DNA of 64,000 nucleotides, taken from NCBI RefSeq assembly GCF_028583425.1, contig NC_072806.1, positions 36,502,001 to 36,566,000 on the forward strand, written 5' to 3'. This DNA comes from Eublepharis macularius. Lineage: Eukaryota; Chordata; Lepidosauria; Squamata; Eublepharidae. Shown one piece after another: positions 1 to 9,881 of the stretch; position 1 is the first letter of the stretch; each line of letters begins with the position of its first letter. A program made the position numbers and the translations under genes. Below the pieces are notes generated by a model. It did not search any database. It worked only from the letters and a program-made list of their open reading frames with translations, and had not been told where the DNA came from.

Positions 1-545
1 ATTCTCAGTGCTTCCAAGCCTCTGCTTAGAAGCCAAAGCTCAGGGGTCTCCCAAGCCTATACTCGGAAAACCAAAGCTCAGGGGTCTCCCAAGCCTCTGC
101 GCTCAGAAAACCAGAAAGTGTTCCCAAGCCTCTGCTCAGAAACTGCAATTAAGGGGTCTCCCAAGCCTCTGCTCAGGCAACCAGAAATGCTCCCAAGCCT
201 CTGCTCAGAAGCCAAAATGCTCTCAAGCTCTCTAAGCCCAAGAACTGTACTCAAAGTGTCCCCAGGCCTCGTGCTCAGAGACAAACGGTTAAACTGTCTC
301 CAAGCCTCGACCAAAAGACTAAATGCGCTCAAGGACTGCCTCTGCACGTCCCCAAGCAAAATTGCTCAGGAGTAAAACCACGGTACTCCCAAGCGGAAAA
401 GCGCTCAAGAGTTCTAACAACTCCCAAGCAAAAGTGTGCCCAAGAGTCCCACTGACTCCCAAGCGAGGTGTGCTCACGAGTCTGACTTAAAACTCGCAAG
501 CGGAAAGGCGCCCAAGAGTCTAACTTAAAACTCTTAAGCACGGTG
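1..545. repeat. Diverged tandem repeat (minisatellite-like)
   Basis: A short motif close to CCCAAGCCTCTGCTCAGAA recurs many times at irregular spacing of roughly 30-45 bp. It is clean in the first 230 bases and decays to the right into CCCAAGCGGAAAAGCGCTC-like units. Several frames stay open across it only because the units lack stops, and the translation is low-complexity, so I do not call it coding. The array runs off the left edge of the window. Confidence 0.6.
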
Positions 546-2560
546 CGGCCGGCTGCCGCGGGGCTTCAGGAACCTGGCTTCAGACTCCCAAAGCTAAACT
601 GACTGAACAACCAAACGGACTAACGATCCCTTCACGTTTCCTCCGGAGCGGGGATTGAAGCCTAAGTGCTGGCAGGAACGGGGTTTGGACGGGCTTAGGA
701 GAGACGGGGGAGGGCGGAAAAGAATTTTATATGTGCTGCTTCAGGAAGTATATATATCTATAGAGCCTACTTCTGGGATCCCACCCACATAGACGCGTTT
801 AGGCGGCCCGGAAAGTGGCCAGGAACTTCACCAGTTCAGAGGTCCTCACCCACAGTACACCGGTTATAACGGCTGGAGGGCCTCGCGGTGCACCACAAAA
901 GGCAAGTAGTCCAAAGCTGGCTGAAGGAGGAAATGGGGAAAAGCCAACCCACAAGATAGAAATGCTCGCTAGAGCCACACACACTCACACTTTTAATTCC
1001 CTGAGCTAAATTGCGCTCTTTACACTGAGGTCTGGAAAATTTTCCTCTAAGTCAGTTCGCCGAAGACACGCGTGTCGACTCACGTGCATTCACACGAACT
1101 GGGTTATGCCCGCATTCTCCACCAGTAAACTGTTACCAGAACTGCTCTTTTATTATAATGGGGAATTAGCTGTAGCAGTCTGTAACTATTAATATTAAGC
1201 GAGGATCATAACCTATGTTTACGGAGGTCCTGATTCCAGACACTCTAGTGAAAAAGAGGCAGACAACGAGTCAGGTCCAAACACGTGTATTGGGTGTGGC
1301 GTAAGCCTAGCTTGCACAATCATACAAGGAACATACAAGGTCTAAGAAATACAGAGTAGGAAATACAGAGACGTTCGCATTAGCTGGTTCCCAACGATGG
1401 TGGCGAATACTCACTTATCCTGGAGCGAAGCAGAGACACAGCAGCGAGGGTGGCCCAATGCCAGCACTGGGACCACAGACGGACAGCAAGGAAGTCTGGA
1501 TAGGAATGGCCTGAGCCACGGACAGAAAGGGGGGGTCTGGATAGGGAATGGCCTGAGCACCGAGTGGTCTGAGAGACCAGCTTAAATACCCCAAAACGTA
1601 CCCTGGGGCTGGTGCTGTACTTGGTGGTTCTCACAGATTAAAACAAAGGGTCTAATGGGCTACTGAATGGCTTGGATGGGCCACTTTAGTAATCAGATTG
1701 TGATAAGTGACACCTCAGGAAGAGGGGACAAAAGAGGGAGGGGGAAATCCAAGTGGGCTGAATGGATGTTCCAGCGGACAGGGCTTGTCCTGATGTCATC
1801 AGCTTTGGAATGCGGAGGTTTCTTTGAGATGCATTCTCTAAGTGCTTGGGATGGTCGGCACTTAGTTCCTTCTCCGGGGCGGCTCCTAAGATATGCAGAG
1901 CGGGGCGAGGGGCTCTCGCTGCGGACGTGGTGTGCCCGCTTCGCCGAAATGGCTTCTCAAAGCAGTCTTCTTCCCAGGGTCTTCTGGCTGCCTGAGAACA
2001 TGGATGCCGGCTGGGCATAGCTGGGGCTGGATAGCAGGCTGCCCGGTAGCAAGGGCAAGCGTGGCGACCGGCCCGCGGGAGGCTCCAGGCGGGAACTGAC
2101 CAGGGAGCGCCTAGCCAGGCTCGCTGGAGGTTTCCCCGGCAGGCGCCCGGCTGCTAGCAGCGGCTTGGGCCCATATGAGGCAGGCTTCCATGGAGGCAGC
2201 GGGAACAACACTTTAAAACACAGTCCAAAGCAGGGAACAGGCACGGTCCGTGGCAGATGGCAAAGCAGGCACGGGGAACACAGTCCAAACACACACTGGG
2301 AAGTCCAGACACAGGTCAGGGCAGGGCTGCCCAGAAAGAGAGTCCTTTTGTGCAGTTAACCAAACATGGAGTCAGTAAACTACACAGTCTATTACAGCAG
2401 CAGGGTAATTGACACGCAGGCAGGAAACTGACACGTGTACCAGAACACACACGTGCAAAGCAGTCTTTGGAGTAGCAGTAAAACAGCAACGCAGGAAACT
2501 TTAACACAGTTCATAGCAGGCTTCAAAGCAGGGGAGGGGGCCTACTTGGCAACAGTTGTG
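546..2560. other. Unassigned, repeat-like stretch; weak LTR-like signs on the minus strand
   Basis: No exon was recognised here. The DNA is richer in CpG than the flanking introns and has internal near-repeats, for example GGAATGGCCTGAGC twice near 1505-1560 and AGCAGG-rich repeats from about 2170 to 2540. On the minus strand a TATA-like box (about 1580-1590) is followed some 430 bp later by AATAAA (about 1150), which would fit a decayed LTR. No paired LTR, primer site or gag/pol similarity was seen, so the identity is open. If it is a retroelement it is a broken fossil. Confidence 0.2.
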
Positions 2561-3208
2561 GGCTGTCTGGCTTCTACTTTTTTGGCACCTTTTTTGGGAA
2601 CACACTTTCCACGGTCCCAGAAAAGGCACCGAAAAAACAGAAGCCAAATGGCCCGCATCTGTTTTGCAAACAGCGTCCCAGGAGTGTCCCTTTAAAGGTG
2701 AGTGGAAATGGCCCAGGTGTTAACAGCCATGGGAACTCTCTTGAGAAGTTTATCTGTGCTTCTTTATTTTTGTTAAAACTTACTTTCAGATGAGAAGTCC
2801 TTATGAACAGGCAAAGACACCACATAGGAATGCACAGTCAATGTTCTACCAGGTCTAAGCCAGTGATAACAGTATTTCATTACCCTTCATTTATAGTATA
2901 GAGAGAAATTCCAACGGAGCTGTGCACCTCAGCAGTTTTAAATTAAAATATGACATATTTCAATAGTAACCAGCTTGGAAGCATATCTGGCTGAAAACTG
3001 GTTTATAAACATTTTTTAAAACCTAGATAAACCCATATGTATCATTTACAGACTGAAATTGCAAGTATGCATTCTTTTACAACATAACTTCCTGGAAACT
3101 AGAATAGTTCTTTCATGATTTTACTCCTCTGCAATTCCCTTCTCCCCACTTCTTACAGTATTTGAGAAGTTTCTCAGTCTTCTTTCCAATATAAACTTTT
3201 ATTTACAG

Positions 3209-3319
3209 TGTTTCTGCCTGGAGTATCGAATTGTTCCATCAGCAGCAATCAGTCAAAGGATAACATTTTTGCAGGAAAAGAACTGAACAGGAATGAAAGC
3301 TGTGTTAAAGAAATATGTG
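3209..3319 (+). CDS. C17orf78: C17orf78-like gene, internal coding exon (extracellular part)
   Basis: Begins after the acceptor TTTATTTACAG and ends before GTAACT. It reads in one open frame (phase 2 in, phase 1 out), giving FLPGVSNCSISSN, then IFAGKELNRNESC. The FLPG[VI]S-[NQ]-C motif matches my memory of mammalian C17orf78 (FLPGISQC) just before its acidic/Thr-rich stalk. The exon joins in phase to the membrane exon 4.4 kb downstream. Exons for the signal peptide and most of the ectodomain were not found; they may lie left of the window or be too diverged. Molecular function is unknown. An alternative is a chance open stretch, but phase, motif and synteny agree. Confidence 0.6.
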
Positions 3320-3610
3320 GTAACTAATTCTTACTTACAACTTGCATGCTTGAGACTAATTAGTCAATATATCCACCAGAATAGGACCTATAAGAAAGTT
3401 GGGCGGAGAAGAAATTGGATCTCATCCATTCCCCAAGAAAAAGCTCACCTCAGAAGTCTGTATGATTTTAAACTGAGTGCACGTCACACTAGAGACGTAA
3501 ACTTTCTGGAAATTTTGAGGCCATAGGGAGAAATTGGGGTGTTCTTTCTGTTTAAAAAAAGAAATTTTGGAAGAAAATGAAATACGTGCAATTTTTTTCT
3601 TATCAATCTC

Positions 3611-3834
3611 CAGGGCTTTTTTTCAGGGGGAATGCAGGGGGACGGAGTTCCGGAACCTCTTGAAAATGGTCACATGGCTGGTGGCCCCGCCCCCTGATCT
3701 CCATGCAGTGCGGAGGGCAATCTCAACTCCCCTCTGTCTGGAGATCAGGGGGCGGGGCCACCAGCCATGTGACCATTTTCTCTGCGGGCAACCCACTGAG
3801 TTCCGCCACCTCTTTTCCCAGAAAAAAACCCCTG
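3611..3834 (+). mobile_element. hAT-like hairpin MITE, family A copy 1
   Basis: Ends are CAGGGCTTTTTTTC and GAAAAAAACCCCTG, flanked by the exact 8-bp duplication TCAATCTC. The centre is two long inverted arms (GGTCACATGGCTGGTGGCCC and complement), so the whole element folds into a hairpin. No coding capacity. TIR type and 8-bp target duplication point to mobilisation by a hAT transposase. It sits in an intron of the C17orf78-like gene. Confidence 0.85.
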
Positions 3835-4826
3835 TCAATCTCCATTCTGCATTTATTTAACTAAAAACATAAGACATTTCACTGATACCATATTTACTCA
3901 AAAAGGAAGACAGCCCTCTTAAAAATGTTATATGTACAAAAAAATTACTCTTTGATATAACTGTAACTTATAGACAAATGTAAAACAACCCCCTCTTTTT
4001 TATGACACATTTGAGGGGAAAAATAGGCTTGTATTTGAGTAAATATGGAAATTGACTTAGCATATAAAATTGTACTTTGTGGATTAGTATTGGGTGTATT
4101 TGTAAAACTGTAAATACACCCAATACTAAAGGCCGAGAGACAGAGATGCAGACGCCTGTACTGTATCTTGCCTTACCATAAGCGTTTTGTCATTTGAGCA
4201 GTAATCAAAAATAAAAGTTAAAAAGAAAATCTAAATTTTGTAGAAAACAAAAATGTATATTATTTGGACAAAACAGTTACATACAGTAACAGTATTATAT
4301 ATATTTCATATTGAGTTAAGCTTTATAATACTAAAAACATTTAGCTCTTATTTCTTTATTTATTTAATGTAATTTATATCTCACCTTTTTCCTCAGTGGG
4401 GACGCAAAGCAGCTTACATAATTTTCCTCTATTTTATTCTTACCTGAATCCTGTAAAGAAGGTTAGCCTTAATATCCTGAAATGGGTATAATGGTAGTTT
4501 ATTAATTATGGACAAAATTAGTCACATTTAAACAATAAACATATCCTTGAAAATGTCATACTTGTCCACAGTATATACAAGAACTACCTGGTCTTAAAAA
4601 GCATTTCACAAATTTTTAAAAAATTAATTGGAGATTAAAGTAAGTGCTCCCCAACATATTCAGTGTTGAAAAACATGGGAGGGGGAATCATTCTCTCCCA
4701 CCCACCCCTGGAAAATTTCAGCTTTTTTCTTGGCCTTCACATCTCTAGTCATGACTCCAGAACTTCCCTGTAGAATCTTGTTCACAAATTCATAGAAGGT
4801 GCAAACCAGACAAGTGGGTTTCCCCC
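3835..4826. other. Intronic AT-rich DNA
   Basis: No gene seen. Around 4080-4130 there is a short local inverted repeat around AATACACCCAATACTA. About 4350-4440 resembles the reversed 3' part of a squamate tRNA-SINE (CTCAGTGGGGACGCAAAGCAGC). Confidence 0.4.
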
Positions 4827-5052
4827 TAGGGTTGCCAGCTCCAAGTTGGGAAATTCCTGGAGATCTGGGGGGTAAAACCTGGAGAAACCTGGAGAAAGTG
4901 GGTTTTGGGGAGGGAAAGGACCTTGGCATGGCATAATTCCATAGAGTCCACCCCCCAAAGTAGCCATTTTCTCCAGGTGAACTGATCTCTGTGGCCTGGA
5001 GATCAGTTGTAATTCCAGATCTCCAGTCACCACCTGGAGGCTGGCAACCTTA
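4827..5052 (+). mobile_element. hAT-like MITE, family B copy 1
   Basis: Starts TAGGGTTGCCAGCTCC and ends GGAGGCTGGCAACCTTA. The flanks TTTCCCCC and TTTCTCCC are an 8-bp target duplication with one mismatch. The interior has the family motifs AAATTCCTGGAGATCTGGGG, CCATTTTCTCCAGG and CTGATCTCTGTGGCCTGGAG. Non-coding. Confidence 0.75.
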
Positions 5053-5134
5053 TTTCTCCCCCACATTTCATGCAATTACATGTCAAGGTGTTGAAAGTTA
5101 TTGGGACCATGTTGTAGGGAGAAGAGGCTGCATC

Positions 5135-6121
5135 TAGGGTTGCCAGGTTTGGGTTGGGAAATTCCTGGAGATCTGGGGTGTAGAACCTGGAGCTGGCAGA
5201 ATTTTAGTAGGGTAGGGACTTCCATGGTGTTTAATGCCATAAAATCCGCCTTCCAAAAAGCCATTTTCTTCAGGGGAACTGGGGGACCATTTGGTTTGTA
5301 CGCTGAAAGTCTCCACATGAATGTTGGCGGTTCAGTCATAGCTTCTCATTAGTGTTATGGTGACACAAGAGCGGCTCCTGATGAAGATTGAGCATTGTGA
5401 AACAAGCTGAGAACTAAGCCGGAAGCTTGTAGAGCCGAGTAAATTCTCCTTTTGTTCCTGACTCGCTGTTTGAAAAAGAAAAGCACGTTCTCTCATTTTG
5501 GGCAGTTGAGCCAAGTTTACTTGCGAGTCGAACTAAGGGAGTCCTGACCAGGGGTCCTTCCCCTTCATTTTCTTGGATTCCACCTGAAATAAAAAGAAAA
5601 GAGAAAAAGGAGAGCTTGACAAACGTCCATTTCAAGTAGGCTGTCGTGCCTCGCTTACCTTCGTTCCCGACCATGGGCTAGGGGAGCCCCCTTGTGGCTC
5701 CAGCTTACCTCCGAATTCCATCTGTTATTACAAGAAGAGAGTACAGCAGCAAACGCTGTCCTTGGTAGGCTGCTCTGCTGTAGCCCCGAGTGTTTATTCC
5801 CTTTGGGACCTTTCACAAGCATATTAGGTCCCTTTATGCTACTGTGCCCTTGGTCGGGGGTCTTGAGCTCTTCAAGCAAGAATACACAACAGTGAGGAAC
5901 TCGAGACAACTTAGGGACTTTTCAAAAGGACTACTGTTGATTAATATTGAACCTTTTGTATGTTTGCAGCACGGAGCACTTTAAAGGAATTAAGTAATTG
6001 TGATTGTACTATTTGAAGTGTGTGTCCTTAATTTATATGTGGGTGCTTTTGTTAGGTGAATTGTCTTTTTGCACTCTGCATTTGCCTTGATTGCTGTACC
6101 ACCTGGAGCTTGGCAACCCTA
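5135..6121 (+). mobile_element. hAT-like MITE, family B copy 2, split by an 0.8-kb insertion
   Basis: The left part (5135 to about 5291) is a normal 5' half of family B. The missing right end (ACCACCTGGAGCTTGGCAACCCTA) reappears at about 6098-6121. The outer flanks GCTGCATC and GCTTCATC form an 8-bp target duplication with one mismatch. This ties the two ends to a single original insertion. Confidence 0.65.
5292..6097. mobile_element. Unclassified element inserted in family B copy 2
   Basis: About 0.8 kb interrupts the MITE. It contains AAATAAA-type A-rich tracts, two good minus-strand splice-donor-like sites (near 5655 and 5705) and no protein similarity I recognise. Minus-strand frames of 84-86 codons overlap and look accidental. 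A retroposed or LINE/SINE-derived tail is possible, but the family was not identified. Confidence 0.4.
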
Positions 6122-6250
6122 GCTTCATCCCATCTCCACACAGTTTTCCTGACCTTTGTGACTCACCCTTCAATCCACCATGAGGGAAGACATATTTAAG
6201 CATTAACTGTATCAAATTTCTTAAACAAAGATGGTCCTATCACAAGGGAC

Positions 6251-6859
6251 TAGGGCTGCCAGACCACCCTCCCACCCCCGCCCCCACCTACTTGGCCAGT
6301 TGGGGGGCGCGCACCTTCAATGTGCTCCCCCTGCAGTGCTGCATGCCCCCGCGCACAGCAGCAGCCAGGATCAGGCCTGTTTTGGCCTGGATCAGGGCCC
6401 CTGTGGAGCGCGGGAGCGTTCCTGCGCTCCACAAGGGCCCACAATGGACCCAATCCACACCAAAACGGGCCTGATCCTCGCCAAAATGGGCACGGATCGG
6501 GCCTGTTGTGGACCCCTGCAGAGCGCAGGAACGCTCCCATGCTCCACAGGGGCCTTAAAAGGGCCCAATCCACGCCAAAACGGACCCGATCCATGCCAAA
6601 ATGGGCACGGATTGGGCCCGTTTTGGCGTGGATTGGGCCCGTTGTGGGCCCCTGCAGAGCGCAGGAAAGCTCCTGCGCTCCGCAGGGGCCCACAACGGGC
6701 CCGATCCGTGACCAAACGGGCTGCGTGGTGACATCACTAACTGACGTCATCGCGCTTGCAGGAGCGTGCGCGTGCATGCTCCGCGCGTGCGCACCCCCCC
6801 TCAGGTAAGAGCCAGGCCCCAATCTCCCACTGGGAGATCGAGGGGGCCTGGCAACTCTA
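6251..6859 (+). mobile_element. hAT-like non-autonomous element, family C copy 1
   Basis: Starts TAGGGCTGCCAGACC, ends GGCCTGGCAACTCTA, with the perfect 8-bp duplication CAAGGGAC on both sides. The 609-bp interior is GC-rich, built from repeated direct and inverted modules (for example GGCCCACAACGGGCCCGATCC and relatives). These modules give long accidental frames on both strands (up to 222 codons), which I reject as coding because they mirror the repeats. An excess of CpG and a CRE-like TGACGTCA sit near the right end. Confidence 0.75.
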
Positions 6860-6947
6860 CAAGGGACAATAACAGGCATTACAGAGTGGGAGAGGGAAAG
6901 ATCTGACCCAGCAAGCACAATCCAGCAGGAAGCTTTCCCGCGTAAAT

Positions 6948-7400
6948 TACGTATTTACTTTTTTATACGCTGCCTGTCTCCTCAATGGAGACCCAAAGTG
7001 GTTCACATCGTTCTCCACTCTTCTATGCTCATGATAACCAGGGCTTTTTTTCAGCTGGAACGTAGGGGAACGGAGTTCCGGAACCTCTTGAAAATGGTCA
7101 CATGGCTGGTGGCCCCGCCCCCTGATCTCCAGACAGAGGGGAGTTGAGATTGCCCTCCACGCCGCCATGTGGTGCGGAGGGCAATCTCAACTCCCCTCTG
7201 TCTGGAGATCAGGGGGCGGGGCCACCAGCCATGTGACCATTTTCTCCATGGGCAACCCACTGAGTTCCACCACCTCTTTTCCCAGAAAAAAAGCCCTGAT
7301 GATAACCCTGTGACGTTGGTTAGGCCGGGAACATATGACTAACCTGAGGTCAGCTTCCATGACCTCTCACATCTTAGTTCAGCACTCTAATCACTTTGTC
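6948..7400 (-). mobile_element. tRNA-derived SINE, minus strand, split by hairpin MITE A2
   Basis: The left part (about 6948-7038) carries the reversed SINE tail motif CTCAATGGAGACCCAAAGTGG. The right part (about 7307-7400) carries the reversed body and head. The MITE at 7039-7298 with its duplicated ATGATAAC lies exactly between them, so the SINE is older than the MITE. Confidence 0.55.
7039..7298 (+). mobile_element. hAT-like hairpin MITE, family A copy 2
   Basis: Ends CAGGGCTTTTTTTC / GAAAAAAAGCCCTG, exact 8-bp target duplication ATGATAAC. The inverted arms around the centre (…GGGAGTTGAGATTGCCCTCC… and its complement) are nearly perfect, so this copy looks young. Confidence 0.9.
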
Positions 7401-7464
7401 ATGTGGGTTCTGGGTTCGTATTATGTTCGTATAACTCAGCCCCTTTGAAAACCTCTTCAACGAA

Positions 7465-7636
7465 GTTTGCCAATCCCTAGATGGGGCCTGGAGATCTTCT
7501 GGTATGACAACTGATCTCCAGATGACAGAGATGAGTTTCCCTGGAGAAAACAGCTGTTTGGACTTTATGGCATTATATCCCACTGAGGGACCTGCCCTCG
7601 CCAGGAGTTTCACAACCCAGAGCTGGCATTGCCTTC
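7465..7636 (-). mobile_element. Family B MITE remnant, minus strand
   Basis: Reverse-complement family B motifs are visible: CTGATCTCCAGATGACAGAG, CCCTGGAGAAAACAGC, TGGCATTATATCCCACTGAG. The ends are eroded and no duplication was found. It lies just 40 bp upstream of the membrane exon of the C17orf78-like gene. Confidence 0.5.
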
Positions 7637-7679
7637 TGTTATATGTAGAGAATTTTCTTCTTTGTCTTTCTGCTTGCAG

Positions 7680-7801
7680 GCAAAAGCAGTCTGGAATACA
7701 GGAGAAAGAAAAGTACACAGATCAAAATAGCCATCCTCTGTATTATGTTTCCAGTGGTGCTAGCCATTATGGTCTTTGGTGTATGCGAAGTCCCCTTGCC
7801 A
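7680..7801 (+). CDS. C17orf78: C17orf78-like gene, transmembrane exon
   Basis: Acceptor TTCTGCTTGCAG, donor GTAAGT. In phase with the 3209-3319 exon (one base carried over), it encodes 40 complete codons: a basic stretch (EYRRKKSTQIK), about 22 hydrophobic residues starting IAILCIMFPVVLAIM, then VCEVPLP. The human protein, as I recall it, has a basic stretch, a similar hydrophobic helix and then FEVPCP at the same place. This predicts a type I single-pass membrane protein with a short cytoplasmic tail. Function unknown. Order and strand relative to the TADA2A promoter match mammals, which strengthens the call. Confidence 0.7.
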
Positions 7802-8065
7802 GTAAGTCATGAAACAAATTCATGGAGGAGGATAGGTCTATTGATGGCTAAGGTAGCTAAATGGATCCTCCATCTGGAAAGGCAATATACTACAAAGGCC
7901 AGATGCTGAGGAAAGTATTCCTTCTTGAGTACATTCTGATATCATATTTCCAATATGATATTTCCAATAAATTCTAAATAAACTTGTTTCTTAAACCTGT
8001 AATTTCTTAAACCTGTAAATCTTGTTTCTCGAACTTGTTTTTTCTTAAAATTGTTCTTTGTTCAG

Positions 8066-8170
8066 GTTCAGTTTCCTTGTAAAGGTGATCGCAAAGATGT
8101 AGAAAAATACAAAGTAGGAAATAAGAAGAAAGAAGACTTGACTTCTGAGACACCTGGACCCTCCACTATG
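8066..8170 (+). CDS. C17orf78: C17orf78-like gene, cytoplasmic-tail exon
   Basis: Acceptor TTCTTTGTTCAG, with an alternative acceptor 6 bp further in; both keep phase 0 with the membrane exon. It encodes a Lys-rich tail (FPCKGDRKDVEKYK, then KKKEDLTSETPGPST). The 3' boundary is uncertain. Either the exon ends before the weak donor at 8171 (GTCTGT) and joins 8652, or it reads on 12 codons to the stop TAA at 8207-8209. Similarity to the mammalian tail is only in composition (KK, G, P, T/S), as expected for a fast-evolving tail. Confidence 0.55.
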
Positions 8171-8651
8171 GTCTGTCACAGCTTTTTTTTTTTAAATACA
8201 ATCCAGTAATGTCTATTCAATTCAAGGACACTGCTATGCTAGGCTACTATTTGAGCCTTTGGTATTTTTATTTATTTATTTTATGTAGAAGATGTTGATC
8301 TTCAACACTTTGGAAAACTGGTTCCAATATCTGATGCAGGTTCCTAAGTATTTGATTTTAGTATCCAGGAATCAAATATTTAACATTATTTTTTCCCAGC
8401 CTTGTGTTAAACATACGTTGGCCTGTAAATCTTAGTTAATATTTATAGCCATTTACACAGAGTTAGACCCCTGCTCCATCTAGGTCAGTACTGTCTATTG
8501 CAATGAGCAGTGTGGCTTTTGAGGACTTCAAGTAAAGAAATTTCTTTCTCAAAAGCTGGGGCACTTCAACTAACTGGAGATAATAGCCCCTTCCAAAATA
8601 CTGTTTAATTTGTCAATATTACTGACACACTATTTTTCTTTTGTTTTCCAG

Positions 8652-8663
8652 GTAAAAGCTTAA
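8652..8663 (+). CDS. Possible terminal coding end of the C17orf78-like gene
   Basis: A strong acceptor (CTTTTGTTTTCCAG) precedes GTAAAAGCTTAA. If the preceding exon is spliced at 8170 this adds V-K-A and a stop. No canonical AATAAA is seen in the next 300 bp, so this may be a decoy acceptor. Confidence 0.3.
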   Translation, partial: VKA

Positions 8664-9112
8664 CAAGTGGCAAAGACCAGGATCATTTACATTACTTCTG
8701 AAACAAGCAAAACACCAATTCAGCAACAACAGGCTCTCTTATTTTGTATTTTAAATATATATAATCAAAACACAGTGATGAAAACTTGTACAACGCTTGA
8801 AAAGTCACATCTGGCCTTATATTAACCTAACTGTGCCAGACGTCCCTTCAGTCTGATTATGTGTTTTCAGAAACAATCAACTCAGATTTTACCTGAGAGA
8901 CAAAAATGATATAGGTGTTAAAACAGTAAACCCTATTGTACAGATTCAAGAAAATTCTCCATTTTAAAATATGTTTTTTTCAATTACCAGTTCTCATTCC
9001 ACCCTCCCCCACTGACAGCTGAAATGGGGGTGGGGGGTAGTAAGCTACTAGGGAGCTCTGTAGGCCAAGAAGAACAGCACAGAGCTCATCAAAAACTAGT
9101 AACAACAGATCA

Positions 9113-9415
9113 AGAGGAGTTAGCCGTGTTAGTCTGTAGTCGCAAAATAGTAAAGAGTCCAGTAGCACATTTAAGACTAACCAACTTTATTGTAGCATAA
9201 GCTTTTGAGAACCACTGCTTTCTTCGTCAGATGCAACCACAGAGAGCTGTGGTTGCATCTGACGAAGAGAGCTGTCGGAGCTGTGGTTGCATCTGACGAG
9301 AGCTGTCAGGTTGCATCTGATGAAGAGAGCTGTGGTTCTCAAAAGCTTATGCTACAATAAAGTTGCATCTGACGAAGAGAGTTGTGGTTCTCTTGCGAAC
9401 CAATGTTCCTGCAAA
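9113..9415. mobile_element. Palindromic interspersed repeat, family P copy 1
   Basis: Starts GAGGAGTTAGCCGTGTTAGTC and carries AAATAGTAAAGAGTCCAGTAGC. It then has repeated inverted modules around GCATAAGCTTTTGAGAACCAC and GTCAGATGCAACC. The full family form is a palindrome; here the centre has extra tandem copies of the TGACGAAGAGAGCTGTGGTT module. Non-coding; class not established. Confidence 0.6.
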
Positions 9416-9539
9416 TAGTTAAGCCACTTGAAGGTCAAGTACCACCAAGAGCAGCAGAGTAAGAGAAAAGGCCACCCCTGGGTCTTTCTCAGAAGGTAGC
9501 AGGCTCTCTCAGCTTCCAGGCAAATGAGTTGGAAGTGGC

Positions 9540-9873
9540 CAGGACTTTTTTTCTGGGAAAAGAGGTGGCGGAACTCAGTGGTGGAACTCAGGACTGCACA
9601 ATGAAGTCACTTTGGGTCAGCTGGAACAAGGGGGGAGTTTTTTAAAGTTTAAATTGCCCATGGTGAAAATGGTCATGTGGCCAGTGGCCCTGCCCCCCTG
9701 ATCTCCAGAGAGAGGGGAGTTTAGATTGCCCTCTGCACCGCTCCAGCGGTATGGAGGGCAATCTAAACTCCCCTCTGTCTGGAGATCAGGGGGCGGGGCC
9801 ACGGGCCATGTGACCATTTTCAAGAGGTGCCGGAACTCCGTCCCACCACGTTCCAGCTGAAAAAAAAGCCCTG
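9540..9873 (-). mobile_element. hAT-like hairpin MITE, family A copy 3 (longer form)
   Basis: Minus orientation, exact 8-bp duplication GAAGTGGC. Besides the hairpin it holds part of the extra segment (TCACTTTGGGTCAGCTGGAA) also seen in the long copies at 52.4 and 54.2 kb. It is therefore an intermediate form. Confidence 0.85.
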
Positions 9874-9881
9874 GAAGTGGC

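Noticed and set aside
2435-2696. Possible upstream exon of the C17orf78-like gene ending at CTTTAAAG|GTGAGT
   Set aside because: The donor is good and the phase would fit, but the translated text shows only weak resemblance and lies in repeat-like DNA.
6250-6918. Long frames on both strands (up to 222 codons)
   Set aside because: They lie in family C element 1; length comes from repeated GC-rich modules without stops, mirrored on both strands.
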